Assembly: GCA_034770075.1 (NCBI GenBank)
Contig: JAVJAP010000022.1
Location: 186,001 to 250,000 of the forward strand
DNA: 64,000 nt
Reading direction: 5' to 3'
DNA from: Aralia elata
Taxonomy: Eukaryota; Streptophyta; Magnoliopsida; Apiales; Araliaceae
Under the pieces are notes generated by a model. The model did no database searches. It saw nothing but the letters and a program-made list of their open reading frames with translations, and had not been told where the DNA came from. Of the stretch, positions 10,956-21,672 are shown in pieces. Positions within the stretch are counted from its first letter, which is position 1, and every line of letters starts with the position of its first letter. The translations under genes were made by a program, and so were the position numbers.

Positions 10956-12064
10956 TTAAACAAAAAGTTGAGGGTAATTCTCCTTCATCTTATCTTCCAA
11001 TTCCCATGTAGCCTCCTCAGCATTGTGGTTCCGCCAAACTACCTTCACAGAAGGTATAACCTTATTTCTTAATACTTGCTCCTTCCTATCAATTATCTGA
11101 ATAGGAATTTCTTCGTACGTAAGATCCTTCTCTAAATGAACGGGCTCATAGGATATCACGTGTTTGTAATCGGGTTTGTATGGTCGTAACACTGAGACGT
11201 GAAACACGTTGTGGACATGCTCCAGTTCAGGAGGCAAGGCTACCTCATACGCCACTTCACCCACTCTTCTCAATACTTCGAACGGTCCTACGAACCTTGG
11301 GCTCAACTTTCCCTTCTTCCCAAAACGTATCTTCCCTTTCCAGGGAGACACTTTCAGAAACACGTAGTTGCCGACATCGAAGTCTCTCGTCTGGCGATGT
11401 TGATCAGCATACTTCTTTTGTCGGTCTTGGGCTGCAACTAGTCTTGCCCTGATCACCTTGACCACTTCGGCTATCTGTTGCACCAACTCTGGTCCCAACA
11501 GTCTTCGTTCGCCGACCTCATCCCAACTTAACGGTGTTCTGCACTTCCTCCCGTAGAGGGCTTCATACGGGTGGCCATACCGATACTTGCATGATAGCTG
11601 TTGTTATAAGCGAATTCCACAAGTGGTAAGTGGTCATCCCAATTCCCTTTGAAATCCATCACACAAGCTCTAAGCATGTCTTCTAGCGTCTGTATCGTTC
11701 GTTCGCTCTGTCCGTCAGTTTGAGGATGGTAAGCAGTAGTACTTAGTCGCAACTGTGTTCCCATTCTCTCTTGCAAGCTTCTCCAAAAATTTGATGTGAA
11801 GCGTGGATCTCGATCTGAGACAATTGACACTATAGGCACTCCATGTCGCGAAACAATCTCCTTTATATACAACTTGGCTAACTGGTTTAAATTGAATCGG
11901 ATTTTTATCGGTAGAAAGTGTGCTGATTTTGTCAATCGGTCTACGATAACCCAAATGGCATCACAACCTTTTTGTGTAACTGGAAGTCCTACCACGAAAT
12001 CCATGGTGATGTGCTCCCATTTCCATTCTGGTATATTTAGTGGCTGAAGTAACCCACTCGGTCT
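10956..12064 (-). pseudogene. pol (IN-CHD): TK2 integrase core and chromodomain
   Basis: Continues integrase after the TAG at 12067-12065 (Gln in the siblings). Core residues: MDFVVGLP (first Asp), SDRDPRFTSNFW (second Asp), TDGQSERTIQTLED (Glu). One shift near 11570-11585, where GG and CCC runs each look one base longer than in TK1/TK3, separates the core from the C-terminal part. That part has the GPY-like segment KLSPRFVGPFEVL and the chromodomain tail EEATWELEDKMKENYPQLFV, ending at 10956. Two extra residues lie in HGVPIVSIVSD, in frame. This is the least decayed of the integrases here. Confidence 0.9.
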
Positions 12065-13660
12065 CTAATGTTCCGCTTTGACCTGTTGACAGGTGAGACA
12101 CTTGCTGACGCACTCTGCTACGTCCCGCTTCATGTTGGGCCACCAAAAATATTGACGAAGATCCCGATACATTTTTGTGCTTCCTGGGTGAACAGAATAT
12201 GCTGAATTATGTGCTTCATGTAAGATCTCATCTCTTAATTCAGTCACGGCCGGCACCCACACTCGTTCCTCGTATCTTAAGATACCATCTTTATCCATTC
12301 GAAATTTCTCTTCCTCATTTTCTGCGATCCTTTTCTGTATCCTTTCACATTCTTCATCCTTTTCCTGTGCTTCTTTCACTTTGTCGAGTAATGTCGGACG
12401 AGCCTCAATTACGAATAACCTCTCTGCCGCCTCTGTCGGACTTTTCACCTCGATCTCCAGTCTCGCCATTTCCCGTATTAGCTCCCCGTGAGTTGTCAAC
12501 ATGCATAATTTCTCATTCCCCTTTCTGCTCAATGCATCTGCTACTATGTTTGCCTTCCCTGGGTGATAAAGAATTTCACAGTCATAATCTTTGATTAATT
12601 CCAACCACCTCCTCTGTCGCATGTTTAGCTCCTTTTGTGTGAAAATATATTTCAGACTCTTATGGTCCGTGTATATCTCACATTTCTCCCCATAAAGGTA
12701 GTGTCTCCAAATCTTCAATGCAAAAACGACAGCCGCTAACTCCAAGTCATGGGTAGGGTATCGCTTCTCATAATCCTTCAATTGTCGTGACGCATACGCA
12801 ATAACCTTGCCGTGTTGCATTAACACACAGCCAAGACCCTTATGTGATGCATCACTATACACTACAAAACCTCCCGTATCGTCTGGTAAGGACAATACAG
12901 GCGCCTCGCTTAACCGCTTTTTCAATTCCTGAAAACTGTCTTCGCACTTTTCAGACCACACAAATTTCACCGTCTTCCTCGTTAGATTGGTCAATGGGGT
13001 TGCTATTTTGGAAAAATCTTGGATAAATCTTCGATAGTACCCGGCTAACCCTAAGAAACTTCGTACTTCTGTCGGTGTCTTCGGTTGCTCCCAGTTACTA
13101 ACTGCCTCCACCTTCGCAGGGTCCACTGAGATACCGTCCTTGTCAATCATATGCCCTAAAAATTGTACCTTTTCCATCCAGAATTCACACTTAGAAAATT
13201 TCGCGTATAACTTTTCCCTTCTCAGTGTCTCCAGTACTTCGCTCAGATGTTCGACGTGCTCTTCTTCGGTCTTTGAATAAATCAAAATGTCATCGATGAA
13301 AACTACTACGAACTTATCTAAGTACGGCTTCAGAATTCGGTTCATCAAGTCCATGAATGTTGCCGGTGCGTTAGTCAAACCGAAAGACATCACCAAAAAC
13401 TCGTAGTGACCATATCTTGTCCGAAACGCAGTTTTAGGTACATCTTCCTTCCTTACTTTTAGCTGATGATACCCGGTCCTCAAATCTATCTTCGAGAAGT
13501 GTCTGGCTCCCTTTAGTTGATCGAACAAGTCGTCGATTCGTGGCAATGGGTACTTATTCTTGATCGTTGATTTGTTCAACTCCCGATAGTCGATACAGAG
13601 TCTCATTGATCCGTCCTTCTTCTTGACAAACAAAACGGGGTGCTCCCCATGGGGACACAC
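12065..13660 (-). pseudogene. pol (RT-RH-IN): TK2 RT, RNase H and integrase zinc region
   Basis: A single 530-residue open frame on the minus strand. RT: LCIDYRELNK, FSKIDLRTGYHQLK, the catalytic FIDDILIYSKT near 13290, and thumb FLGLAGYYRRFI. RNase H: YSDASHKGLGC, YEKRYPTHDLELAAVVFALK, IYTDHKSLKY. It passes through FTQKELNMRQRRWLEL, intact here but stopped in TK1 and TK3, to the integrase HHCC zinc region (HPGSTKMYRDLRQYFWW, CLTCQ). It is separated from the upstream gag-PR frame by one extra C in a run near 13645. Confidence 0.92.
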
Positions 13661-15516
13661 TTGGCTGAATATACCCATTGTCCAGCAGTTCTTGAAGTTG
13701 TATCAACAATTCCTTCATCTCTACCGGCGCCATACGATACGGAGCCTTCGAAATTGGTGCAGTCCCCCCCGGCGCTAAGTCTATCGCAAATTCAATTTCC
13801 CTGTCTGGCGGAAGACCGGGTAAATCACTTGGAAACACATCTGGAAACTCTCTTACTACCGGTATATTTTTAATATCCACACCTTCTTTCTTCGTATCTA
13901 AAATATAGGCTAAATAACTTTCACAACCTTTCTTTAACAATTTCCTGGCCTGCATCATCGTAAGACAACATGAACGTCTTAGCGATGTGCCACCATAAAA
14001 TATTACCCTCGACCGGTTCGGGGTCCGAAGGTTCACACTTTTCTTCTGACAGTCAATGATTGCCGCATGCTCGTACAACCAGTCCATTCCCAATATTACA
14101 TCGAACTCTCCCAACCTTATTGGGATCAAATCCACGCGAAAATTAAATCCCCTAATCTCAGCGTAACAATTACGAAGAATGAACTGTACAGGAATTACCT
14201 CATTATTCGCAATTTCTATGCTCAAAGGATTTTCTAACCGTTCTTGGGGTAAATTTAACCGCTTAACAAAATTTTCAGACACAAAAGAACAGGTAGCACC
14301 CGAATCGAATAATACACAAGCATTTATATTATTGATTGGGATAATACCTGACACCACGTCCTTAGCAATCACTGCATCCTGGACAGTCATGTTGAATGTT
14401 CGGGCAGGGGTGCGGTTCGGCAGAGTCAGACTCCCAATCATCAGTTTGCTGCCTCCTCCTCGGTTGCCGCTTCCACCACTGCTTCCCTTCTTCGGACAGT
14501 CTCTGAACTGATGCTCCATTGACCCACAAGAATAGCATCCACGATTCTTCTTTGGGTTTGGGCAATGCGGTGCTATATGCCCTTCCTGGTTGCAGTTGTA
14601 GCAGACATTACGTCCCTTCCAGCACTCACCCTTGTGATTTTTCCCACATTTTGAACACGCTTCAATCTTCTTCTTAAATCCTCCCTGACTATTCCCTGCC
14701 TGATGAGTGTTGGCACTGTTGTTGCTGTTGTTACCACCGTCCCATTTTCTCTTTCCCGAATTGCTTCCACCGCTACTGCCACCTCCACGGTAGTCCCCTC
14801 CACTCTTCTTATTTTTCTTGTGTTGATTTAGGGCCTCAATCCCTCCTTCGGCGATGATGGCTTTTTCCAGCAGCGCACTAAAAGTCTCGATCTGGAGGAC
14901 AGCTACCTTATTATACAACCACGGTTTCAGCCCTTGTTCGAACCGTTGCGTCTTCAACTCTTCAGTACTTACGTGAAGCGGTGCAAAACGCGCAAGTTCA
15001 TTGAATTTGGCGGCGTACTGAGCCACCGTCATGTCTCCCTGCTTGAGCTCTAGGAATTTCACCACCATTTGCCTTTCCATGCTTTTTGGGAAATAGTTCT
15101 CGAAGAATAATTCCTTAAACTTGTCCCATGATATCACTCCTTCGCCTGCTCGTTGTTGGTTAGGCCTCCCACCAATAATTTGCTTCTCCTTTCATCATAT
15201 ACGTGGCAAATACTGTTTTCTGGTCATCCCTCACGCGTGCAATGACGAAAGCCTTTTCCATTTCCTTCACCCAAGACTGGGCTTCAATCGGATCAGTTGT
15301 TCCCTTAAACTCTGGGGGTCCAACGCTCTTGAAGTCTTTGAAATTTGTTATGGGTGCTACCGGGGGATGGGGATCCACGGGTCTCGTATTTCTCCCTTGG
15401 GTCATTCTCTCCAGTATATCCGCTAACCGTTGCATGGGGTCCACCGGAACTCTTTGATTATTAACCGATCCCTCGGGTGTTGGTGGTGGGGCTCGTATGT
15501 TACGTCTAGGTGGCAT
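13640..15516 (-). pseudogene. gag-PR: TK2 gag and protease
   Basis: Starts MPPRRNIRAPP at 15516. The capsid region has FKSVGPPEFKG and GEANYWWE. One extra G near 15160-15165 shifts the frame, after which it reads open from about 15150 to the RT fingers. Three CCHC knuckles are intact: CSKCGKNHKGEC, CYNCNQEGHIAPHC, CYSCGSMEHQFRDC, embedded in Gly/Ser/Asn-rich linkers. Protease: ARTFNMTVQDAV, LFDSGATCSFVS, VILGMDWLYEH. It keeps all zinc ligands, unlike TK1 and TK3. The single-base breaks are in or next to short homopolymers, so assembly error is possible. Confidence 0.92.
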
Positions 15517-15826
15517 TCTCTGCTTAACGTAAGAAAATTTAATGTCATCATTTCATTATGAGTACTACAAGTAGACAACATATATAGTAATAACGATTGC
15601 ATTTAGTGCTAACAACTATTACAACATACATGACTATGCTATAGCGTACTACTATAGATGTCATCAAACGTTCCTTGATACAACAAAATGGTGAGGGGTT
15701 CACCGACATACTCCCCTAAAATAAGCATACAAGTTACAGTCTTACAATACTATCCCACACATGCAGCAAAATGTTGGGATTAACATAAACAAGATTACAA
15801 ACTGCTAGGCACATAAGTTAAGCAAC

Positions 15827-16613
15827 CTATCCGAGCATACCGCGCTCCACAGCGTTGTCATACTCCCTATGACCCATATGGATCATCAAGCCTCGACTCA
15901 GGGTTTGGGGCTGTGACGAGTCTGTCCCTCTTCAGTTGGGTAGTGGTACACACCATCTATCCACCTGCCCATAGCCGAGTGAAAAGCATATCCCATCCGG
16001 TTCATCTTTCTCTTACCCCTCCTCACTTCACCCTCCAGGTCATCAGCTCGTTCTCTACGGCATCATCCCGTTGTTCCTTGATCCGGACACGGTTTGCCAC
16101 CTCCCTACCTAACTGGTTCTTCAAAATCTCATTATCCATTCGCAAATTAACTCCCCGATGCTCTGACTGCTCCAACTTTCCTGCCAATTCTGCATTCCTC
16201 GCCAAGAGGTGATGCAGCATGACTGCCAATTGTGTGGACGCCCCTAGATGCCCTTGCACATCCGTCTCTAATTCCTGGATCTGGTTCTTACCCTCCTGGA
16301 CCTCGCCTTCTAGTCCCTGAATCCTGGCCCGTTGCTCTCGGGCTTCACTCTCCAACTCATGGATCCTATTTGCTTGTTCGAGAACGCGGTCAGTACGTTC
16401 GTCCAACATCTCCATCAAAAATGTGGTGTCAATAGGGGGCACCTCCTCCCATTCCTCTTCTGGGTCCTCCTCCGGGTCAGACTCCAACTCGGGTTCCTCC
16501 TCAGCAGGGGCAATAGCTAGAATAGGCTCAACCATCAGCAGTGTCTCGGACACCACATGGATGTCACGTGGCTCTTCTTCTGCGACTCTACTAGGTTCTC
16601 CTGTGTTTGACAT
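15827..16613 (-). pseudogene. TK2 pre-gag coiled-coil ORF
   Basis: I place the start at the ATG 16613-16611 (MSNTGEPSRV), not the in-frame ATG 27 nt upstream, because it aligns with the TK3 start and follows a predicted acceptor by one base. Order: EEEPRDIHVV motif; acidic stretch (ESDPEEDPEEEWEE); about 120 residues of heptad-rich coiled coil (RIHELESEAREQRARIQGLE); then a TGA at 16023. Reading in the next frame from about 16030 recovers a tail alignable to TK3 (MGYAFHSAMGRWIDGVYHYP … AVERGM), closed at 15827, with one further TGA. So the ancestral protein was roughly 260 residues with one shift here. No enzyme motif or membrane segment; self-association through the coiled coil is an inference. 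15517-15826 is a non-coding spacer to gag. Confidence 0.75.
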
Positions 16614-16824
16614 CCTACAAGCACAACCACAAACAAGCAAACTCTTATTAGTCTTTCAACAAAATATAAGTTCATTGTATGGAATGAAGATATATCTTAT
16701 ATCACTACAAGCTCTTTAAGATAAATCTTTGTCACATAAAACTCTACAGGAGTTTTGTGTGCTCTTATTCTCTATACACTTCCTAAGGTTATAGCCTAAA
16801 GACCTCTCTCTAAAGGTTTATAAC
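16614..16824 (-). other. Predicted leader intron between TK2 PBS and pre-gag ORF
   Basis: Minus strand: donor CCTTAG|GTTATA just after the PBS. The acceptor is textbook: CTAAT branch-like site, a T/G-rich tract, then CTTGTAG at 16621-16615, one G, then the ATG. About 210 nt. Predicted only. Confidence 0.45.
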
Positions 16825-16829
16825 CTAAG

Positions 16830-16841
16830 GCTTTGATACCA
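16830..16841 (-). promoter_or_regulatory. TK2 primer binding site
   Basis: Minus strand TGGTATCAAAGC, three bases inside the LTR end; one mismatch to the initiator-Met tRNA 3' end complement TGGTATCAGAGC. Confidence 0.9.
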
Positions 16842-16844
16842 ACC

Positions 16845-19800
16845 TGTGACGCCCCCAAATCCGGGTCACCTGAGCCACGGACCTGGTTCGCCACTATCTA
16901 AAACAAGAATTATACAATCGATAACTTAAAGCGGAATAAAGGAATATTTACATTGATATAACATAAATAAACCTGTCCCAAGTCTCAAAACCAATACTAA
17001 TACAAAACATAACATAATACAAAAGGGTAAATATGTCTTAATACAAACGGTAATTCTAGAACAACAAAATACAACTACTCCGTAGCTTTCTCCTTTCCCT
17101 TATCTTTTCCTGAGCTCTCGCCACGTGCCGCACTAACTGAAATGTTTTAAGGAAAGCAAGGGTGAGCAACAAATTGCCCCGCAAGTATAATAGCAGTGAA
17201 TAATCACATGAATAACTTTATAGCTCTCAGGAGTAAAAATTTAGTTAACACAAGGAAATAAACAACTTCTTTCATCACCGTTATAGTGGCCACTAAGGAC
17301 CGAAGGATTTCTGAAGTATTCAAGGATTTCAAAGTTTCCCAAAGAAGGGAACTATTCAATACTGAGGGTGCACCAAGGCACATAACTCTATTCTAGAATT
17401 ACTGGAAATTCATCCGATAATCCACAAAACTAGTACAATAGGTGATCAGCCTAAAATACCTGGCGTTATGCATAAGCCTTACATGTTCCATTTACGCGCG
17501 TGTCGGTTTCCCGATGTTTATACAATTTCCCCTGCTGTGAGGGTTGTTCCACTCAGCTTTACATGGGAGTCCAGACCAAAACAATTTGATCGGACAATTT
17601 TACTTAACAATAATAATAGTTGGAGGACTTTAACCTCGCTTTAGTAACCAAATCAATAAGTGTCTAGCTGAAACAATTAGCCTTGACATAGCTTTTAAAC
17701 AGTCTATGGAATAAAGAACTTTAAGGTTCAACAACATGCATGATAGCATTTAAAAATATCTTGAATGAATAAAAATTCATAATCTTTGGAATCACACAAT
17801 ATATAACATTGCATGAAATGGGCTTTCATTGCAATACTTGAATAGAAGTATGAATACTAGCACATTAATTGCTAAATTGATAAGTAATTTGAACGGAGTC
17901 AAGAAGCTCAATAAGCTTGCTCAATAAATAATATTTGCTCGATAGATAAATGAATTCGACACTTGCCCAATAAATGAATCGAGTAAGGAAACCTCGCACA
18001 ATTAAATAGGAGTTGCATGAGTTAGGAAACTTGCCTTGTACGTGCGTTAATACTTGACGTTAATCGTCCGTCAACAAAATATCCTACATAGTTTATTAAA
18101 ATCGTCATAAATATTTGTCACAAAAGAACTAGGTTCATTACAGTCATCACATCATTAAAATACATTGATTGCCACTACGCTTACCCAGTCGGGGGTCTGT
18201 AAATCCAAGCGTAATTTGTAATCCGTTAATTCAATTTACGCCTTAGGACAACATCGTTTAGGTCGACACGGGTATAAATTAAGCACATAAAGCTTTAACA
18301 ATATATAAGCGTTTTTAATCATTTTGTACAAAAATATAAGTTTTAGACTCGCGGGAAAAATTTACTGGGTCCGACCCAATCCGGCCCGGCCCGACCCGAC
18401 CCGGACCAGTCGCCATGCAGTAGCAGTTGCAGTAGCGAACTGCTGTTCCTGCAAGCAGCGACACAGTCATACCTTGCCTTGCTCCAGCTGCTATATCTCC
18501 CCCTACACTCGATCAATTTCATCCCTTACGGACTCTATGGATTCCTAAGACACAAGGCTACAACATATCACAAATTCAAGACGACCCATAATCATTAACA
18601 TGACCAAATCCTGAGCTAAAACATAAACTGCATGCTCTGTTTTTCGCAACCATGAAATATCTCACACAAATGGCTACTGTGACTTCATTTTAGCATCATT
18701 TTAGTTCATTCAAATTGGTATATCTTCACAACTGATAGAAGTACAATATTCCAATAACAAACAATCAAAATAATCACACCATCAAGGCTTTACAGTCCTC
18801 TAACAGTCCGAATGTCCAAAAGTCCAAAAATGTCCAAAGTTCATCCTTTAAGCCAAGGTTCGGATCTTTACTTGTTTTTGTTCCACTTTGAGGGTGTTTA
18901 TGGTTTATATAGCTTCTTAAGAACCTCCATGATAGATTCAACACAACCAATCAACAAAAAAATTAGCAAAAAATCCAACCCTCAAGCATGTAAGCGTAAA
19001 AAAAACTCATGAAAGCTTCAAGTGGAGAAGAAATGGTTGTGGTTCATGGTTACCTTCTTGTTGCTAGCTTCGTGTAGGGTGAAATGGTTGCTAGAGTGCT
19101 GCTCTCCTTCCTCTTGGTGCCCTTCTCTCCTTTCTCCTCCTTCCTTGCTTTTCTTCTTCTTCCCGTAGCTTGCTTATTCTTCTTCTATATTTCCCTCTCT
19201 CTCTCTCTACGTAGCTCTCTGTAACTCTCTCCTTACTTGCAAATGGGAAGTATGCTGATGGTTTGAAGGAGAAAGAAGATGAGCTGATGGGAGGTTTAAG
19301 GTGGCTTCGGAAGGAATGTTTTGATATGCAGAAGAAAATGGGATGCCCGAGCTCTTGAAAATGAATTTGAGGAGCATGCTTTGTGAAGTTAACATTCCCA
19401 TATATGGTGTACTGTGCATGTTTATTCTTTTCCCCCCAATTGGCTCTCAATATACACGTGGCCTCCCCCAATTGGTTTGAGGCTTAAATGTCTCACCAAT
19501 TAATTCGAATATACAGATAAATATACCCGAATATTCCCACTTTTGTACCAAATTTGGTAAATAACTCTACCCAAAATTATAATGGGTACTCCCATAAATT
19601 ATTGGAACACGCAAAAATATTTATTATGGGATTTGTCCATTTATTCGGAACACCCATAATATACATTTCGGATACAGATTAAATCACGTATCAACCCCAA
19701 TAAAATTTCTGACACTTGGAAAAATTATTCCTCAGCATATATGCCTCATCTAAATTAATAAAAATCGAAATAGACAAAAAAGTTTGGGTGTGAATAGTGC

Positions 19801-20044
19801 TCGTGAATAGTGCCTCGGGAAGCGGGTCCCGCTAATAGTGATTTTATGAATTTTTGCAAAATCGATATATTCACTCTAACGACACAACAACACATAAAAT
19901 TTAACATATGCACATTTTCTAGGCTGTAACACAATTCTAAACACGTATTATAGATTAATATAAAAAATAATAATAATAATAATAATTCATTTTATTCATA
20001 CATAACTCGGGTTACAAGGAAATCTAAAATTCCCGATCGTTACA
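16845..20044 (-). repeat. TK2 5' LTR, full length
   Basis: Minus strand TGTAACGATCG (20044) to GGGGGCGTCACA (16845), 3200 bp. The minus-strand transcript would start right of a GA-rich leader, near 19200 on the plus scale. Contains a predicted intron 17137-19053, a pyrimidine/purine microsatellite near 19193-19207, and a GC-rich block about 18366-18405 of CCCGACCCGA-type repeats with a nearby stem AGCAGTT…AACTGCT. It interrupts the TK3 5' LTR exactly at 20044/20045, as shown by the continuous match of 20045-20310 with 28823-29088. Confidence 0.92.
17137..19053 (-). other. Predicted intron inside TK2 LTR
   Basis: Minus-strand donor CAAGAAG|GTAACC at 19060-19048. Acceptor block GCTCACCCTTGC … ACATTTCAG ending at 17137. 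Same pair of signals as in the other long LTRs. Predicted only. Confidence 0.5.
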
Positions 20045-20310
20045 GAAATAGCTAAAGACCTATTATTCATTTGATGTTTTATTGTATTAAGACTTATTTA
20101 ATTTTCTGTTTTAATTCCGTATTGATGTAATAAAGGTTAGATAACCTGGGATTTGTTGATTAAGAGATTAGAGATGTAACCCTTTTGTGAGAAGATTTTT
20201 CATTTAACTTAATTTAAATTGTCCTTTATTATGGGTAGCTAGATATGAATGAATGGTATAGTGAACACCAAATCAGTGGGAATTAAATACCCGAATTTGG
20301 CGGTGTCACA
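20045..20310 (+). repeat. TK3 5' LTR, 3' remnant
   Basis: Last 266 bp of the LTR; compared with 28823-29088 I count three substitutions. The rest lies left of TK2, outside the window or deleted. Confidence 0.92.
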
Positions 20311-20313
20311 GGT

Positions 20314-20325
20314 TGGTATCAGAGC
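20314..20325 (+). promoter_or_regulatory. TK3 primer binding site
   Basis: TGGTATCAGAGC, perfect initiator-Met type, three bases after the LTR CA. Followed by TTAG|GTTAGT (GT at 20362), a possible leader donor paired with the acceptor GATGGCAG ending at 20546. The 222 bases between PBS and pre-gag ATG are otherwise non-coding. Confidence 0.92.
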
Positions 20326-20547
20326 TGTAGGTTATAAACCTCTAGGTGGGGAAAATCTTAGGTTAGTAGCCTTTTGGAAAATAGAGAATATAGTGGTGAT
20401 AAACTCTTATCGAGTTCTAAGGAATGGATTACGGAAATTCATAAAAGACAATAAAATGATTACGTGTTATGTGTTTACTTGATAACAAACTTATGGGCTC
20501 GCGAGTAATATCGAGTAGTAATTAAAACTTAAAATTTTGATGGCAGG

Positions 20548-21381
20548 ATGACTGATATAGGAGGATCCAGCTAGGCTAGGGAGGAAGAGCCCGGAGATAT
20601 TCATGTAGTTCGGGAGCAGCTAGTGCAGAGGGAGCCATCCCCATTAATCACAGTTGTAGGTCCCGAGTACGAGCCTGAGATTGATCTTGAGGAGGATCCG
20701 GAGGAGATTGAGGAGGAGGAAGAAGACCTTGAGGAGATACCACTATCTTCTTTAGGTGTTCAGATGTATGAGCAGGTGTATGACCGCAACATAGAGTTGC
20801 AAGATAGAGTGGAGGAGTTGGAGGGGCAGGTGGCAGATCGTCAGACTACCATAGAGCAGAAGAATAATAAGATTGAGGAGCTTGATATACATCTTGGGGA
20901 CGTGGAATGGAAGCTGGTTCAGGAAGAGAGCCAAAAGAAGGAGTTAGAAGATCAAGTTGTGGAATGTCAAGCCGCTTTAGAGCAGAAGGATGTCGATATC
21001 CAAGACCTTTCATCACAGCTTGCGGATGTCGAGCAGAGGCTAGCTCAGTCTGAGTACCGACGAGGTCGGTTATTGGCTATAAATGAAATTGTACGAGATG
21101 AATTGGAAGAGGAGACAACTAAGCGGGCTAGAGCTGAAGACGCTTGGTTGATGGAGGCTAATCGCGCAGATCGTGTTGAATGCGAAATGCGGTCAAAGAA
21201 GGCCAAGATTGATGAGATGGAGTATATTTTTCACACCACAATCGATAGAGCTCAAGATCGAGTTCATCGTCATCCAGTGTAGTTCGATGATCAACCCCGG
21301 TATATGATGGATCGAAGGATAGTGACTCGTATTATGGAGCAAGAACGCGAGGAAGCTGTGCGCCGTGGAATGTCATCTTAG
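20548..21381 (+). pseudogene. TK3 pre-gag coiled-coil ORF
   Basis: Start ATG 20548 (MTDIGGSS), one G after a predicted acceptor; TAG at 20572-20574, then open to TAG 21279-21281, then in frame to the final TAG at 21379-21381. Residues after the first stop read REEEPGDIHVV, aligning with EEEPRDIHVV of TK2; an Asp/Glu stretch (EEDPEEIEEEEED) follows, then about 150 residues of coiled coil with clear heptads (ELQDRVEELEGQVADRQ, EQKNNKIEELDIHL). The tail has FHTTIDRAQDRVHRHP and, past the second stop, EAVRRGMSS, matching AVERGM of TK2. About 277 codons if both stops are ignored. No known domain recognised. 21382-21672 is spacer. Confidence 0.78.
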
Positions 21382-21672
21382 ATTATGATTAGATGTGCTA
21401 GTATGAAAATCTATGAAGTTAATAAGTTGTAAATCCCAGTTTTGTATAATGGGATAGAATGATGATGTAATCCTAGAATTTTATGATTTCAGGATAGATG
21501 ATATAAGCAACTATGATGCTATCTATGTTATGTCTTAAAGCAGTAAATGAATAAAATGCGAAAAATTATCAGATGTGCTGTGTGTTAAGTGTTATTTATA
21601 AATGTTTAAGTTAAGACTTAAATGCTTAAGTTATTGAGCAATAATCTAATAACGCGAATTCTTGACAGTAAG

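Noticed and set aside
19091..19471. 126-codon minus-strand frame in TK2 LTR (and its 93-codon partner at 10054-10335)
   Set aside because: It lies in the LTR leader and passes into a purine/pyrimidine microsatellite; the two LTR copies differ by a frame-changing dinucleotide. Low-complexity, no known domain.
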